Of a stretch of 64,000 bases of DNA, positions 21,744-30,679 are shown one piece after another (within the stretch, counting starts at the first letter, position 1; every line of letters begins with the position of its first letter). The stretch spans positions 33,849 through 97,848 of the forward strand of contig NW_026516349.1 of NCBI RefSeq assembly GCF_025602895.1, in the 5' to 3' direction. The translations under genes and the position numbers were made by a program. A model generated the notes under the pieces. The model had not been told where the DNA came from, did no database searches, and saw nothing but the letters and a program-made list of their open reading frames with translations. The DNA comes from Polychytrium aggregatum (lineage: Eukaryota > Chytridiomycota > Chytridiomycetes > Polychytriales).

Positions 21744-22899
21744 CTGCGACACTTGTCAACGGAACAAATCCTCGACTCACAAACAGTTCGGTCTCCTGGC
21801 CCCACTCCCCGTCCCGGATCGCCCCTGGTCGTCGGTCTCTGTCGACTTCATCACTCAGCTCCCCGCCTCCACAGGACATACGGCCATCTGTGTGTTCGTC
21901 GACCGGTTCACCAAGATGGCTCACTTTTGCCCAACGACGAATGAAGCCACTGCCGAGGACACCGCCCGAATGTTTGCCGAGCGAGTATTCTCTCAACATG
22001 GACTCCCGGAGGATGTCGTTTCGGACCGAGGACCGACCTTCGCCTCAAAGTTCCTCAAGTCCCTATTCGAGTGCCTCGGAGTCAAACAGAAGATGTCGAC
22101 CGCCTTCCATCCGCAGACGGATGGGCAGACCGAACGTACCAACTCGACACTCGAGCAGTACTTGCGCTGCTATGTCAACTATCAACAGGACAACTGGGCC
22201 GACCTGCTCCCTCATGCCGAATTCGCCTACAACAATGCCTCGCAAGCTACCCTGGGCTGCTCGCCGTTTTACGCCTACACCGGTCACAACCCAAGGTTCT
22301 CCGTTGTCCTGCCCCGCACCTCCCGCTCCCTGTCCGCCGGCCAAGACCACGCCAAGTCGCTCCAAGACCTCCACGACGAGCTCGGCTTCAACATCAAACT
22401 TGCTCAAGAGACTCAAGCTCGACACTACGACGCCCACCGCACGACGGGACCGGACTTCAAGATCGGCGACCGAGTGTGGCTATCGTCGAGGAACATCAAA
22501 ACGGCCAGGCCCACCCGGAAGCTCGACCATCGCAAGCTCGGCCCCTTCCCGATCCTGGCCAAGATTGGCTCACGGGCCTACAAGTTGAAACTGCCCGCAA
22601 GTATGAAAATCCATCCAGTGTTCCATGTGTCCCTCCTCGAGCCCGCTAAAGACGACAAGATTCCTGGAAGGCCACCTGTCCCGCTGCCTCCCATCCAAGT
22701 CGACGACCACGAGGAGTGGGAGATCGAAGCCATTCTCGACTCCCGGATCCACCGCGGTGAGCTGCAGTATCTCGTGCATTGGAAGGGTTGGACGCCATCG
22801 GACTCCACATGGGAGCCGGCGGACGGCTTCGACCATGCACGTGACGCGGTCGCGGAGTACCACAACAAAAACGCGACACGACCACGCCCTGCCAGGTAG
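21744..22899 (+). pseudogene. Family C pol fragment 2 (integrase core and chromodomain)
   Basis: Begins with TSD CTGCG, then continues C pol from 2903: DTCQRNKSS..., VDFITQLPASTGH, SDRGPTFASKF, HPQTDGQTERTN, KLGPFPILAK, chromodomain WEIEAILDSRIHRGELQYLVHW...WEPADG. The frame stops at 22897-22899 where a SINE-like insertion begins. The original C-terminus is probably the homologous stretch near 23607-23645. Confidence 0.88.
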
Positions 22900-23605
22900 A
22901 GTCTGTAGTACAGTGGCTAACCCCCGCTGTGCACACCCCAAAGGTCGCCAGTTCGACTCCCTGGGGTCCAAATTTGGTCGTCAGCAATGGCGGCTGGAGG
23001 AGGGCCCCTGGGGGTCGGGTCGGTTACTGGAGGGGTTGCATCCAGAATGATGGATGTTACAGGCTCTGCCTATGTCAGGAGTACGAGGTTTCTTCAGGTT
23101 GACGTCTCGGGTAGCGCTCAAGCGGGCGCGTTGACCCGTGAGTAATTGAGTGGGGGCACTTCTTCCATTAACCGTGGGGGAAGTGTTCTAAGAAGGGTCA
23201 GCGAGCATAACGTTGGAGTAGCGATCCTATGGCTTTACGACTCCGCCTGATACAACACACCGTACCTTACAGTCGCTCGTTCGGGAACTTTAGTTTGGGA
23301 CTTTAGTCCAGGTCTTGCGATAGTGGGTCGGCACCGTTGTGTCAGCTTTAAAAATAGTAGTAGTCTCTGAGGGTATACATGGTTATACTGGCAGCTATTG
23401 GGGATGCGCCTCCGAACCTTTTGCATTTTTTTCACAAGTCCTTTCCCCCCTCACGCCTAAGTACAAACGTTATGTACACTGGCCTTGAGTATTGCCTTCT
23501 ATTCTTCTGTTATTCTTTTATGCGCACATGACCTCTGATGTTCGTATTTCTGTTCTGCTTGATTTCCAACTTGTTTATTTTCCTTCTTGCTTGATTGCCG
23601 TTTTG
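22900..23605 (+). mobile_element. tRNA-derived SINE-like insertion in family C pol end
   Basis: About 700 bp with no homology to B pol separates the C chromodomain from the conserved pol end and polypurine tract (23607-23645). Its left end has an A-box-like TAGTACAGTGG (22906-22916) and a B-box-like AGTTCGACTCC (22950-22960), 33 nt apart, as in tRNA-derived pol III promoters. The T arm is not perfectly paired, so it is not a working tRNA. A run of seven T (23426-23432) could end a ~525-nt pol III transcript. Boundaries and target duplication are not resolved. No coding signal seen. Confidence 0.5.
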
Positions 23606-23606
23606 A

Positions 23607-23998
23607 CTTGGCCTCTCGGGGTTCGGCCCTTAGAGGGGGAGGTACTGTCATGAACCGGCCGGGCCCTAGCCCTCCTGGTTCATACAGGTCCCTCACTGCG
23701 CCACGATCACTGCGCCACGATCACTGCGCCGTGCCGCAGCGACTACGCTTTTCTTCTCTTCCTTCGTTCATCCACCCCACAGACGAAGATATAAACCCGC
23801 CTTCGGCCTACAGGTTTAGATCTTCGTCTCACCTCCTGTATTGTAGTTAGGAGTGCACTTGGCACTCTAATACATTGGTTAGTCATTACGCTTGTGCCTC
23901 TTGCTGTGTGCCGTGAGGACTTGCGTGTGGATCTCAAGTCTGGCTTGGGGTTCGCTTCATTTCCTGTTGTTAGCCGTTTACCAGTTGAGGTCCTTACA
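23607..23998 (+). repeat. Family C pol end/polypurine tract and 3' LTR
   Basis: 23607-23645 matches the last codons and purine tract of B pol (agagggggagg). The LTR begins TGTCATGAAC at 23646. TATA-like gatataaa near 23789. The right end is put at TTACA 23998 by analogy; a CGACA at about 24096 is an alternative, since no second C LTR is available for comparison. Confidence 0.65.
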
Positions 23999-24104
23999 GC
24001 TTGATCTGCCAGCCACCGAGTCTCCGTCGAGCAAGGATATAGCCGCAGCGTGAGCCTTCTTTTGCCAGAACCACCTTTTTCCCACATCTCCCCCGACATC
24101 CATC

Positions 24105-25630
24105 ATGTCCTGGACGTCTGAGCCCTCCGACTGGAGCATCCCCTCGGATGCCATAAAGGATAGATCAATCAAACCCTTTGCCAGCGGTGGTTTCGGAAAC
24201 GTCTACAGGGCCACTTATCATGGTGCCCCTGTCGCCGTCAAATATCTCAATGGGTCTCACCAACAAAGGTTCGCTGAAATGGAGTATGAAATCGGTATCT
24301 GGCACAAGTTGAGCCACCCCAACGTCCTCCAGTTTCTCGGTGCGCATCTGGACATGCACAGAATGCTCATGGTCTCGCCCTGCATGAAGAACGGGCATAT
24401 ATGGGACTACGTATGCCATCACTCGCCGTGCCCTCTGGTTCAGAAGCTCCGGTTCATGTTTCAAGTCGCCTGTGGGATGAGCTATCTGCACCGAAGGAAC
24501 GTCATTCATGGAGATTTGCAGCCGACAAACATTCTCATCAACGACTCACCCTGTGCCGTCGTTGCGGATTTCGGGCTCGCTCGTGTCAAGGTCAGCACTG
24601 CTGTCTCGGTCAGACAGTATGAAGGATTCACCGGGACGTACGATTACGCAGCTCCAGAAATACTCCGCGACGTCGACCCAGTGGAAACCTCAAAGGAGGG
24701 CGATGTTTTTGCGTTCGCCATCACCACGTATGAAGTCCTGGTCGAGGACAACGCATGGCTCGGTAAGAATGGAAAACCGCCAAAGTCCAACACAGTGTCA
24801 AATGCTATCGTTCGCGGGGAACGGCCTCAACGCCTTCAATCCATACCGGATGATGTTTGGCAGCTACTCGAAAGATGTTGGAACCAGCGCCCGGAACTAC
24901 GCACAACTTTCGACGACATCCAGACTTCCCTTCAAGATATCATCAATACGATCACCGCTGCGAGTTCTACTTCAAGTGTGGAACCCTTTGATCTAGGTGT
25001 ATCCCCCAAACCGGTGGATCTAAATCGACGGGTAACGTTTTTTATGTTGGCACTGGGTGGAAAACCCGAACGATATGTTCTATGAGATTCGACGAATCCA
25101 ATTGCAACGGGTATTTTCATATTTCTTCTAGGTGTCGTATCTGCCGCCCTCCTCATGTTACCAAGGCTGTTTGATCTCGGATGTGTACTCTCAACGCCAG
25201 ATTATCTCTGTTCAATCAAACGAAGTCATGCTTTCAAGGAGAGTGGACGAGGAGCCAGGTAGGTCTTCAACTGCAATCGCCGGATGGAACGGGTCGATTG
25301 ATGTGTGTATGCTGGATGGGTCACTGGACAAACATATTAACACTCTTGACAGCCGCGGACTCACAGACTCCCCAAATACGAAGCGTTCGACAAAGATTCG
25401 ATGGTTTCGAGTACTTTTCCAATTTGGAATGGAGCGAAGAGTTCGAAATCTTCAACTCCGAAACACCAGGGCATCTGCAATGCAGTCAAGACGAGCGTCG
25501 ATTCGTTCTAGGATGGATGTACTTCCTTGGTAAGGGTGTCCAGCAGAACGACCGTGAAGCACTCGCATGCTGGAGGAAGGTGACAACTCCTCAAGAATAC
25601 AAACAAGCATCCATCTTTTTGACGACCTGG
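24105..25630 (+). CDS. Host TKL-like protein kinase with Sel1 repeat, 3' end lost
   Basis: Three exons fit: 24105-25031, 25132-25258, 25353-25630. Introns are 100 nt (GTAACG...TTCTAG) and 94 nt (GTAGGT...TTGACAG); removing them keeps one open frame. Kinase domain: Gly loop FASGGFGNVYRA (25-36), VAVK with Lys46, catalytic loop HGDLQPTN (Asp137; Arg of HRD replaced by Gly), DFG 155-157, APE 183-185, CWNQRP near 258-263 as in tyrosine-kinase-like kinases. Exon 3 holds a Sel1 unit (FVLGWMYFLGKGVQQND, then EALACWRK). Sel1 repeats are helical protein-binding units, so a signalling scaffold kinase is inferred. The gene ends abruptly at the A4 LTR after about 1.5 repeats. Likely a broken allele. Introns are predicted, not proven. 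Confidence 0.8.
25032..25131 (+). other. Predicted intron 1 of kinase gene
   Basis: GT at 25032, AG ending 25131, pyrimidine-rich 3' end. Exon 1 ends on a complete codon (Arg309). Confidence 0.65.
25259..25352 (+). other. Predicted intron 2 of kinase gene
   Basis: GTAGGT donor, TTGACAG acceptor, branch-like TTAAC about 10 nt upstream. Joining leaves codon GCC across the splice and puts the Sel1 region in frame. Confidence 0.62.
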
Positions 25631-26421
25631 TGTTAGGGATAGCTCCTGCTTGTTCTCCACTTTGACTGCCCACTTGGCTGTTCCTTTGCCTTCCTGTTTG
25701 ATTTGTTGTAGCTCTGCAGTTCCCCTCCGATTTTCCGCCCTTTGCCTGTCTTTTCCGCCCATTCCGCTCTTCCATTGTCCCTCGCTGCTCCACTTCCCTT
25801 GTCTTCTTCGCACGCGCCGGTTTGTTTGTGCACGCGCCTTGCTGCGATTGGTTGCAATTCGGCTGCCGGTCATGTGTCCCCCCACCGCTGACTCATGACC
25901 TGCCTGACCGCCCCGATCTCTTGTTCATCTCGCATGCATTTGCCCCAACCTTATACTTGACCAATCCGCTTCTTGGACGTTGAGTCACATTGCTTCGCCT
26001 TTGCACGTTTCTCCTGCCAGGTGCTTCGCTTTTGCTTGCGCCTCTCTCGCTTTGGTTCTCTGCCTGTCTCGGTGGTCCTTCTCGGCCCTCGTTCGTGCAT
26101 CGCCCCCTTCACCCTGCTCGATCGCCCACTTTTCCCTCCCTTGGCCGCCCTTCGCTGCCAAGTCCGGACTTGTCTATAAATAGCCTGACCCCCGCGATGT
26201 GTAGTCGAACCTCAGCGTTCAAAATAGGACTAAATAAAGTGCCTTCTACTTTATTCTCTGAGTGTTCCTCACGTCTCATTTCGAGACAAGTCTTATCTTG
26301 AACGGATCTTTGCTTCCCTCGCTCCCTCTCCGAGTCCACTTCGGACTTTACCCTTGCCTTCCCTGAGCTCACTTCGAGCTCACTTCTTCTTTTGCCGTTG
26401 AGTCCCCCTCGGACTCTAACA
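25631..26421 (+). repeat. A4: lone family A LTR with unmatched flanks
   Basis: Complete 791-bp LTR in plus orientation. Left 5 bp CCTGG (kinase gene) and right 5 bp GCCGG (family F pol) are not a duplication. The flanks belong to unrelated sequences, so this is a recombination joint rather than a simple solo LTR. Confidence 0.9.
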
Positions 26422-26636
26422 GCCGGCAACTTTGTCGACCAGGACTTTGTTTTCCGTTTCTCTGTTCCGACTGTCGCCAAGTCCACTCCCTTGGCTGTCG
26501 AGGCCGTTGATGGCCGGCCCTTGTCCTCTGGCCCCATCACACAAGAGACTGTCTCCCTCCAGCTCCTCCTTGGGGACAGCTCTCAGCGACTCAAGTTCGA
26601 CGTCATCAAGTCGCCGCACCAGCCCGTCATCCTCGG
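26422..26636 (+). pseudogene. Family F pol fragment 1 (protease)
   Basis: Encodes GNFVDQDFVFRFSVPTVAKS to VIKSPHQPVILG, the protease region of a relative of family J. The catalytic D[S/T]G lies just left of the break and is missing. Ends with TSD CTCGG (26632-26636) and resumes at 44453. Confidence 0.85.
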
Positions 26637-26963
26637 TGTTAGGACACGGCCACTGGATCACGGCGTGGTGATCCGTGCGCAGTAGTTTCATGGCGCAAGA
26701 TCATCGGGTGGAGGGAAGCAGGGGCGTGGGAAGAATTTCGTAGCTACTTTCATATTATCTTTTAATTACTCGAATCTGATCACAGATGTGGCGTAGAGTT
26801 TGGCGGGAATCCGGAGACAACATAGACTAGAGAAACTATAAATAGAGGGATAGCCGAGCAGACGATACACCACCTCCAGTGAATAATCTCCTTATTCTTC
26901 TTAATACAAGATCATCACTCTTCAGTACCTTGCCCCGTCGCAGTCTCGACCTTGCTCCCGGTT
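26637..26963 (+). repeat. Solo LTR G, main part (interrupted by E)
   Basis: Starts TGTTAGGA. With the last 12 nt at 44436-44447 (ending TCCTAACA) it makes a ~334-bp LTR flanked by TSD CTCGG. TATA-like ctataaatag near 26834, followed by CAGTGAATAAT, a motif it shares with LTR E. No internal region remains: a classic LTR-LTR recombination scar. Confidence 0.88.
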
Positions 26964-27371
26964 TGTTATGAACGCGTACCATGATTGGCGTTGTGGCGCA
27001 GCGCATTGTCATGGCACTCATGAGCATCCGGGACTGGCGACGGTCTAGAACCTTCCTGCACCATGCATTAGATTAGTTCATTCATTTACTTTATTTGATC
27101 ACAGAGTGGCTTATCCTGTGGCTGAGCTCGATGACATGATAGATTAGATGGTCGAGGTATAAATAGAGGAGCTCAGGGGCCAGAAGGAAATCACACCCAG
27201 TGAATTATCTTATCACCTTTCTGAATATAAGATCATCACTCTCTCGTACCTTGCCCTTGCTCCCTGCCCTGCTCCTCGTTCTTGCCCTCGTTCCGATTCC
27301 CACGCCTTGTCTGCACCGTCAAGAACCCACTCGGTCTGCTGACACCTGTTTCCCACGCCTCGTTCCTGACA
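26964..27371 (+). repeat. E 5' LTR
   Basis: 408 bp, TGTTATGA...CCTGACA. TATA tataaatag near 27171; predicted RNA start near 27199. Confidence 0.94.
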
Positions 27372-27383
27372 TCATAATTCACT
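27199..27383 (+). promoter_or_regulatory. E self-priming pair: R 27199-27208 and primer site 27374-27383
   Basis: AGTGAATTAT (27199-27208) is the exact reverse complement of ATAATTCACT (27374-27383). Primer site begins 2 nt after the LTR. 10 nt. Confidence 0.78.
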
Positions 27384-27410
27384 CCACCCCCCTTGCCTTG
27401 TCCTACTACC

Positions 27411-28341
27411 ATGGCTGACCCCATCCAGGCCGTCCTTGAACAGCTGGCTGCTCTGACTACTCAGAACCAGCAGCAGCAAGAGACTATCCTTGAGCTTCAA
27501 CGCCAACTGCAGCACCAGCATCACCAATTCCAGATGCTTCAACAAGTCCAAGTGCCTCAGCTTCCCCCGCCCCAGGAGCACAACGTGGTCTTCAGAGAGC
27601 CCAAGGTCCCCTGCCCGGACAAATTCTCTGGTGCCGCCAAGGACATCAAGAACTTTATCGCGAACGTCAACAACGTCATCGCGCTTCAACCCACGCGTTT
27701 CCCGGACGAGCGCGTCAAGATCCTCTACACGGGAACGCTCCTCTCGGACCAAGCTCTATCGTGGTTCCGGACCCTTGAAGACGTGCCGGTGACCCTCCAA
27801 GATTTCTGGCTTCAACTGAATAACACCTTCGGGGATCCCCACTCCGTCTGGAGTGCAAGGTCCAAGCTCAAGACCCTGAACCAAGGCAGGCAACCTTGTG
27901 TCGCGTACACGACGCGCTTCAAGCAGCTCGCCCTCGAGTCGGGCTACAACGAGGAAGCCCTCTACCAGCACTTCTACGATGGGCTCAGTGATCCCATCAA
28001 GGATGCACTGGCCCAGACCCTCGATGTTTCCGCAGCAGTTGGATCGCTTCATGATCCTGTGTATCCAGCTTGATAATAGACAGTTCTCTCGGCGCATGGA
28101 GAAGGCGGCAGGTGGGCACGGACCCAGACCACACGGGCGGCCACCTGTCACCCTCCATGATACGCGCTATGAGCCCATGCAGGTGGATGCCGTTCACACC
28201 CTACCCAAGGGCCCACTCTCGCGTGAGGAGAAGGAGAGGAGATTAAAAGAGAACCTCTGCCTCTACTGTGGTGAACCGGGTCACCATGCCAAGACCTGCC
28301 CCAACAAGAGCCACCCAAACTTCAGCGTCCAGGCACAGTAA
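27411..28341 (+). pseudogene. gag: E Gag, one frameshift
   Basis: ATG at 27411 (MADPIQAVLEQLAAL), Gln-rich coiled-coil-like N-terminus, Gag core KVPCPDKFSGAAKDIKNFI. The first frame ends at 28073. The homologous continuation (LDRFMILCIQLDNRQ to the CCHC knuckle CLYCGEPGHHAKTC) is in the +1 frame, so one base was gained near 28036-28040. Stop TAA at 28339-28341. Without repair no full Gag is made. Confidence 0.88.
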
Positions 28342-28359
28342 GGGGCCTAACCCTGGACG
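28314..28359 (+). promoter_or_regulatory. E -1 frameshift signal
   Basis: gag-frame heptamer C CCA AAC (28314-28320), spacer 5 nt, stem CGTCCAGG (28326-28333) with CCTGGACG (28352-28359), gag TAA in the 18-nt loop. The -1 frame is open from 28275 into pol. Confidence 0.82.
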
Positions 28360-29817
28360 ATACCTCTGCGGCCCCCACTCTCTTTAATGCAACTGTTACT
28401 TCTCGAAAGGCTCCAAGGAGCCTCATTGTCCCTGTTACACTTCACTTGCATGGTAGCACAATCTTGTGTAACGCCCTTATTGACTCGGGCTCTTCGTGTA
28501 ACCTCCTCGATTCCAACCTTGTTCAGCATCGCCACATTCCTATTAGAAAGAAACCAAAGCCCCTTAGAGTCTACCTCGCAGACAATTCCTCTACCCAACT
28601 GATCACAGACGAGACGTACCCCTGTGATCTTGACGTCCATCCTCTCCCCCGTTCCCACGCTATGGTCTTTGATATTTTCCCTTGTAACTCCCCCCACTTT
28701 GCCATTATTTTGGGTTTCCCATGGCTTCAGGAGTGTAACCCTGCCGTGGATTGGCAGCTTGGTTCCATAGTTTCCCACGGGGTCAACTCGGTGCGCGACG
28801 CGTCAGTAGATGGAAACCCCATGGGATTGGGCACGCCTTCGATTCCCACGGGCACTACCCCGAGCGAGGAGATACCTGAGATGCTTCCGAGCACCTACCA
28901 TGACTTCGCAGATGTCTTCTCGAAAATCGAAGCGGAGTTGCTGCCCGCTCAGCGCCGCTTCGACTGCGACATCCCATTGAAGGATGAAGGCGCTGCGCCA
29001 CCTTTCAAGCAGCTGTACAACCTGTCCCCATCCGAGTCCAAGGCGCTAGAGGACTACATCAACGACATGCTGGCCAAGGGCTTTATACAGCCCTCGAAAT
29101 CCCCCGCCGGCGCACCCATCTTCTTTGTGAAGAAGAAGGACGGTGGTTTGAGGCCTTGTGTTGACTACCGCGACCTCAACGAAATGACCGTGAAGAACAG
29201 GTACCCGCTCCCACTCATCTCGGAGCTCATGGACCGACTGGGCAGCGCCAAGATCTTTTCGAAAATTGATCTGAGGGGCGCGTACAACTTGGTCAGGATG
29301 AAGCCGAGTGACCAGTGGAAGACTGCGTTCCGCTGTAAGTTCGGTCACTTCGAGTACTTGGTAATGCCCTTTGGGCTTACCAATGCTCCCGCAATCTTCC
29401 AATCGATGATGAACGACATCTTCCGAGACGTTCTAGACCAGTTCGTGGTAGTGTACCTTGATGACATTTTAGTATTCTCACCCGATCCGGAGTCCCACAC
29501 CGCCCATGTCAGGACAGTCCTGCAGCGCCTCAGGGACAACAAGCTGTATGCCAAGCTCGAGAAGTGCGAGTTCCACAAGCACTCAATCGAGTTCCTGGGT
29601 TTCATAGTGTCGACCAAGGGCGTCGCCATGGCGCCCGACAAGGTTCAAACCATCATGGAGTGGAAGTCCCCAACATCCCTCAAGGGTGTACAAAGCTTCC
29701 TGGGTTTCTGCAACTTCTACCGCAAGTTTATCGAGCACTACTCCGAGCACGCCAAGCCCATGTCCGACCTCACCAAGAAGACCACCAGCTTCCAGTGGAC
29801 CCCAGAAGCCGAACAAG
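28314..29817 (+). CDS. pol: E Pol part 1: protease and reverse transcriptase
   Basis: Protease ALIDSGSSCNLLD near 28478. RT contains FVKKKDGGLRPCVDYRDLN and catalytic VVYLDDILVFS near 29449. Cut by A5 at 29818; the split codon G+CC joins 29817 to 36227 in frame. No stops. Confidence 0.92.
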
Positions 29818-30608
29818 TGTTAGGGATAGCTTCTGCTTGTTCTCCACTTTGACTGCACACTTGGCTGTTCTTTTGCCTTTCTGTTTGTTTGTGTGTAGCT
29901 TTGCAGTTCCCCTCCAATTTTCCGCCTTTTGCCTGCCATTTCCGCTCCTTCCGCACTTCCGTTTCCCCGCGCTGCTCCGCTTCCTTTGTCTTCTTCGCAC
30001 GCGCCGGTTTGTTTGTGCACGCGCCTTGCTGCGATTGGTTGCAATTCGGCTGCCGGTCATGTGTCCCACCACCGGTGACTCATGACCTGCCTGACCGCCC
30101 CGATCTCTTGTTCATCTCGCATGCATTTGCCCCAACCTTATACTTGACCAATCCGCTTCTTGGACGTTGAGTCACATTGCTTCGCCTTTGCACGTTTCTC
30201 CTGCCAGGTGCTTCGCTTTTGCTTGCGCCTCCCTCGCTTTGGTTCTCTGCCTGTCTCGGTGGTCCTTCTCGGCCCTCGTTCGTGCATCGCCCCCTTCGCC
30301 CTGCTCGATCGCCCACTTTTCCCTCCCTTGGCCGCCCTTCGCTGCCAAGTCCGGACTTGTCTATAAATAGCCTGACCCCCGCGATGTGTAGTCGAACCTC
30401 AGCGTTCAAAATAGGACTAAATAAAGTGCCTTCTACTTTATTCTCTGAGTGTTCCTCACGTCTCATTTCGAGACTAGTCTTATCTTGAACGGATCTTTGC
30501 TTCCCTCGCTCCCTCTCCGAGTCCACTTCGGACTTTACCCTTGCCTTCCCTGAGCTCACTTCGAGCTCACTTCTTCTTTTGCCGTTGAGTCCCCTTCGGA
30601 CTCTAACA
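29818..30608 (+). repeat. A5 5' LTR
   Basis: 791 bp. TATA tataaata 30362-30369, RNA start predicted near 30401, poly(A) signal aataaag near 30420, hairpin series 30460-30603. Confidence 0.96.
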
Positions 30609-30622
30609 TCATTTTGAACGCT
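30401..30622 (+). promoter_or_regulatory. A5 self-priming pair: R 30401-30412 and primer site 30611-30622
   Basis: AGCGTTCAAAAT, about 39 nt after the TATA box, is the exact reverse complement of ATTTTGAACGCT, which starts 2 nt after the LTR. 12 nt, the longest of the set, and present in the other family A copies that keep the leader. Confidence 0.82.
30460..30603 (+). repeat. Four pentaloop hairpins in R/U5 of LTR A
   Basis: GTCTC-ATTTC-GAGAC (30460-30474), AGTCC-ACTTC-GGACT (30520-30534), GAGCTC-ACTTC-GAGCTC (30552-30568), GAGTCC-CCTTC-GGACTC (30587-30603). All have 5-nt loops ending TTC and arms of 5-6 perfect pairs. The last ends 5 nt before the LTR end. Found in every full family A LTR here, with minor variants. 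Confidence 0.7.
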
Positions 30623-30679
30623 CCCTCTTGGCTTCCCGGCCTTTCTTCTTCTTTCGCCTCTCTTTCCCTCGTCGATCCG

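Noticed and set aside
22906-22978. A functional tRNA gene
   Set aside because: A and B boxes are present but the T stem does not pair properly and no full cloverleaf was found; SINE head preferred.
25631-26421. A4 as an ordinary solo LTR
   Set aside because: Flanking 5-bp sequences differ and the two sides belong to different loci.
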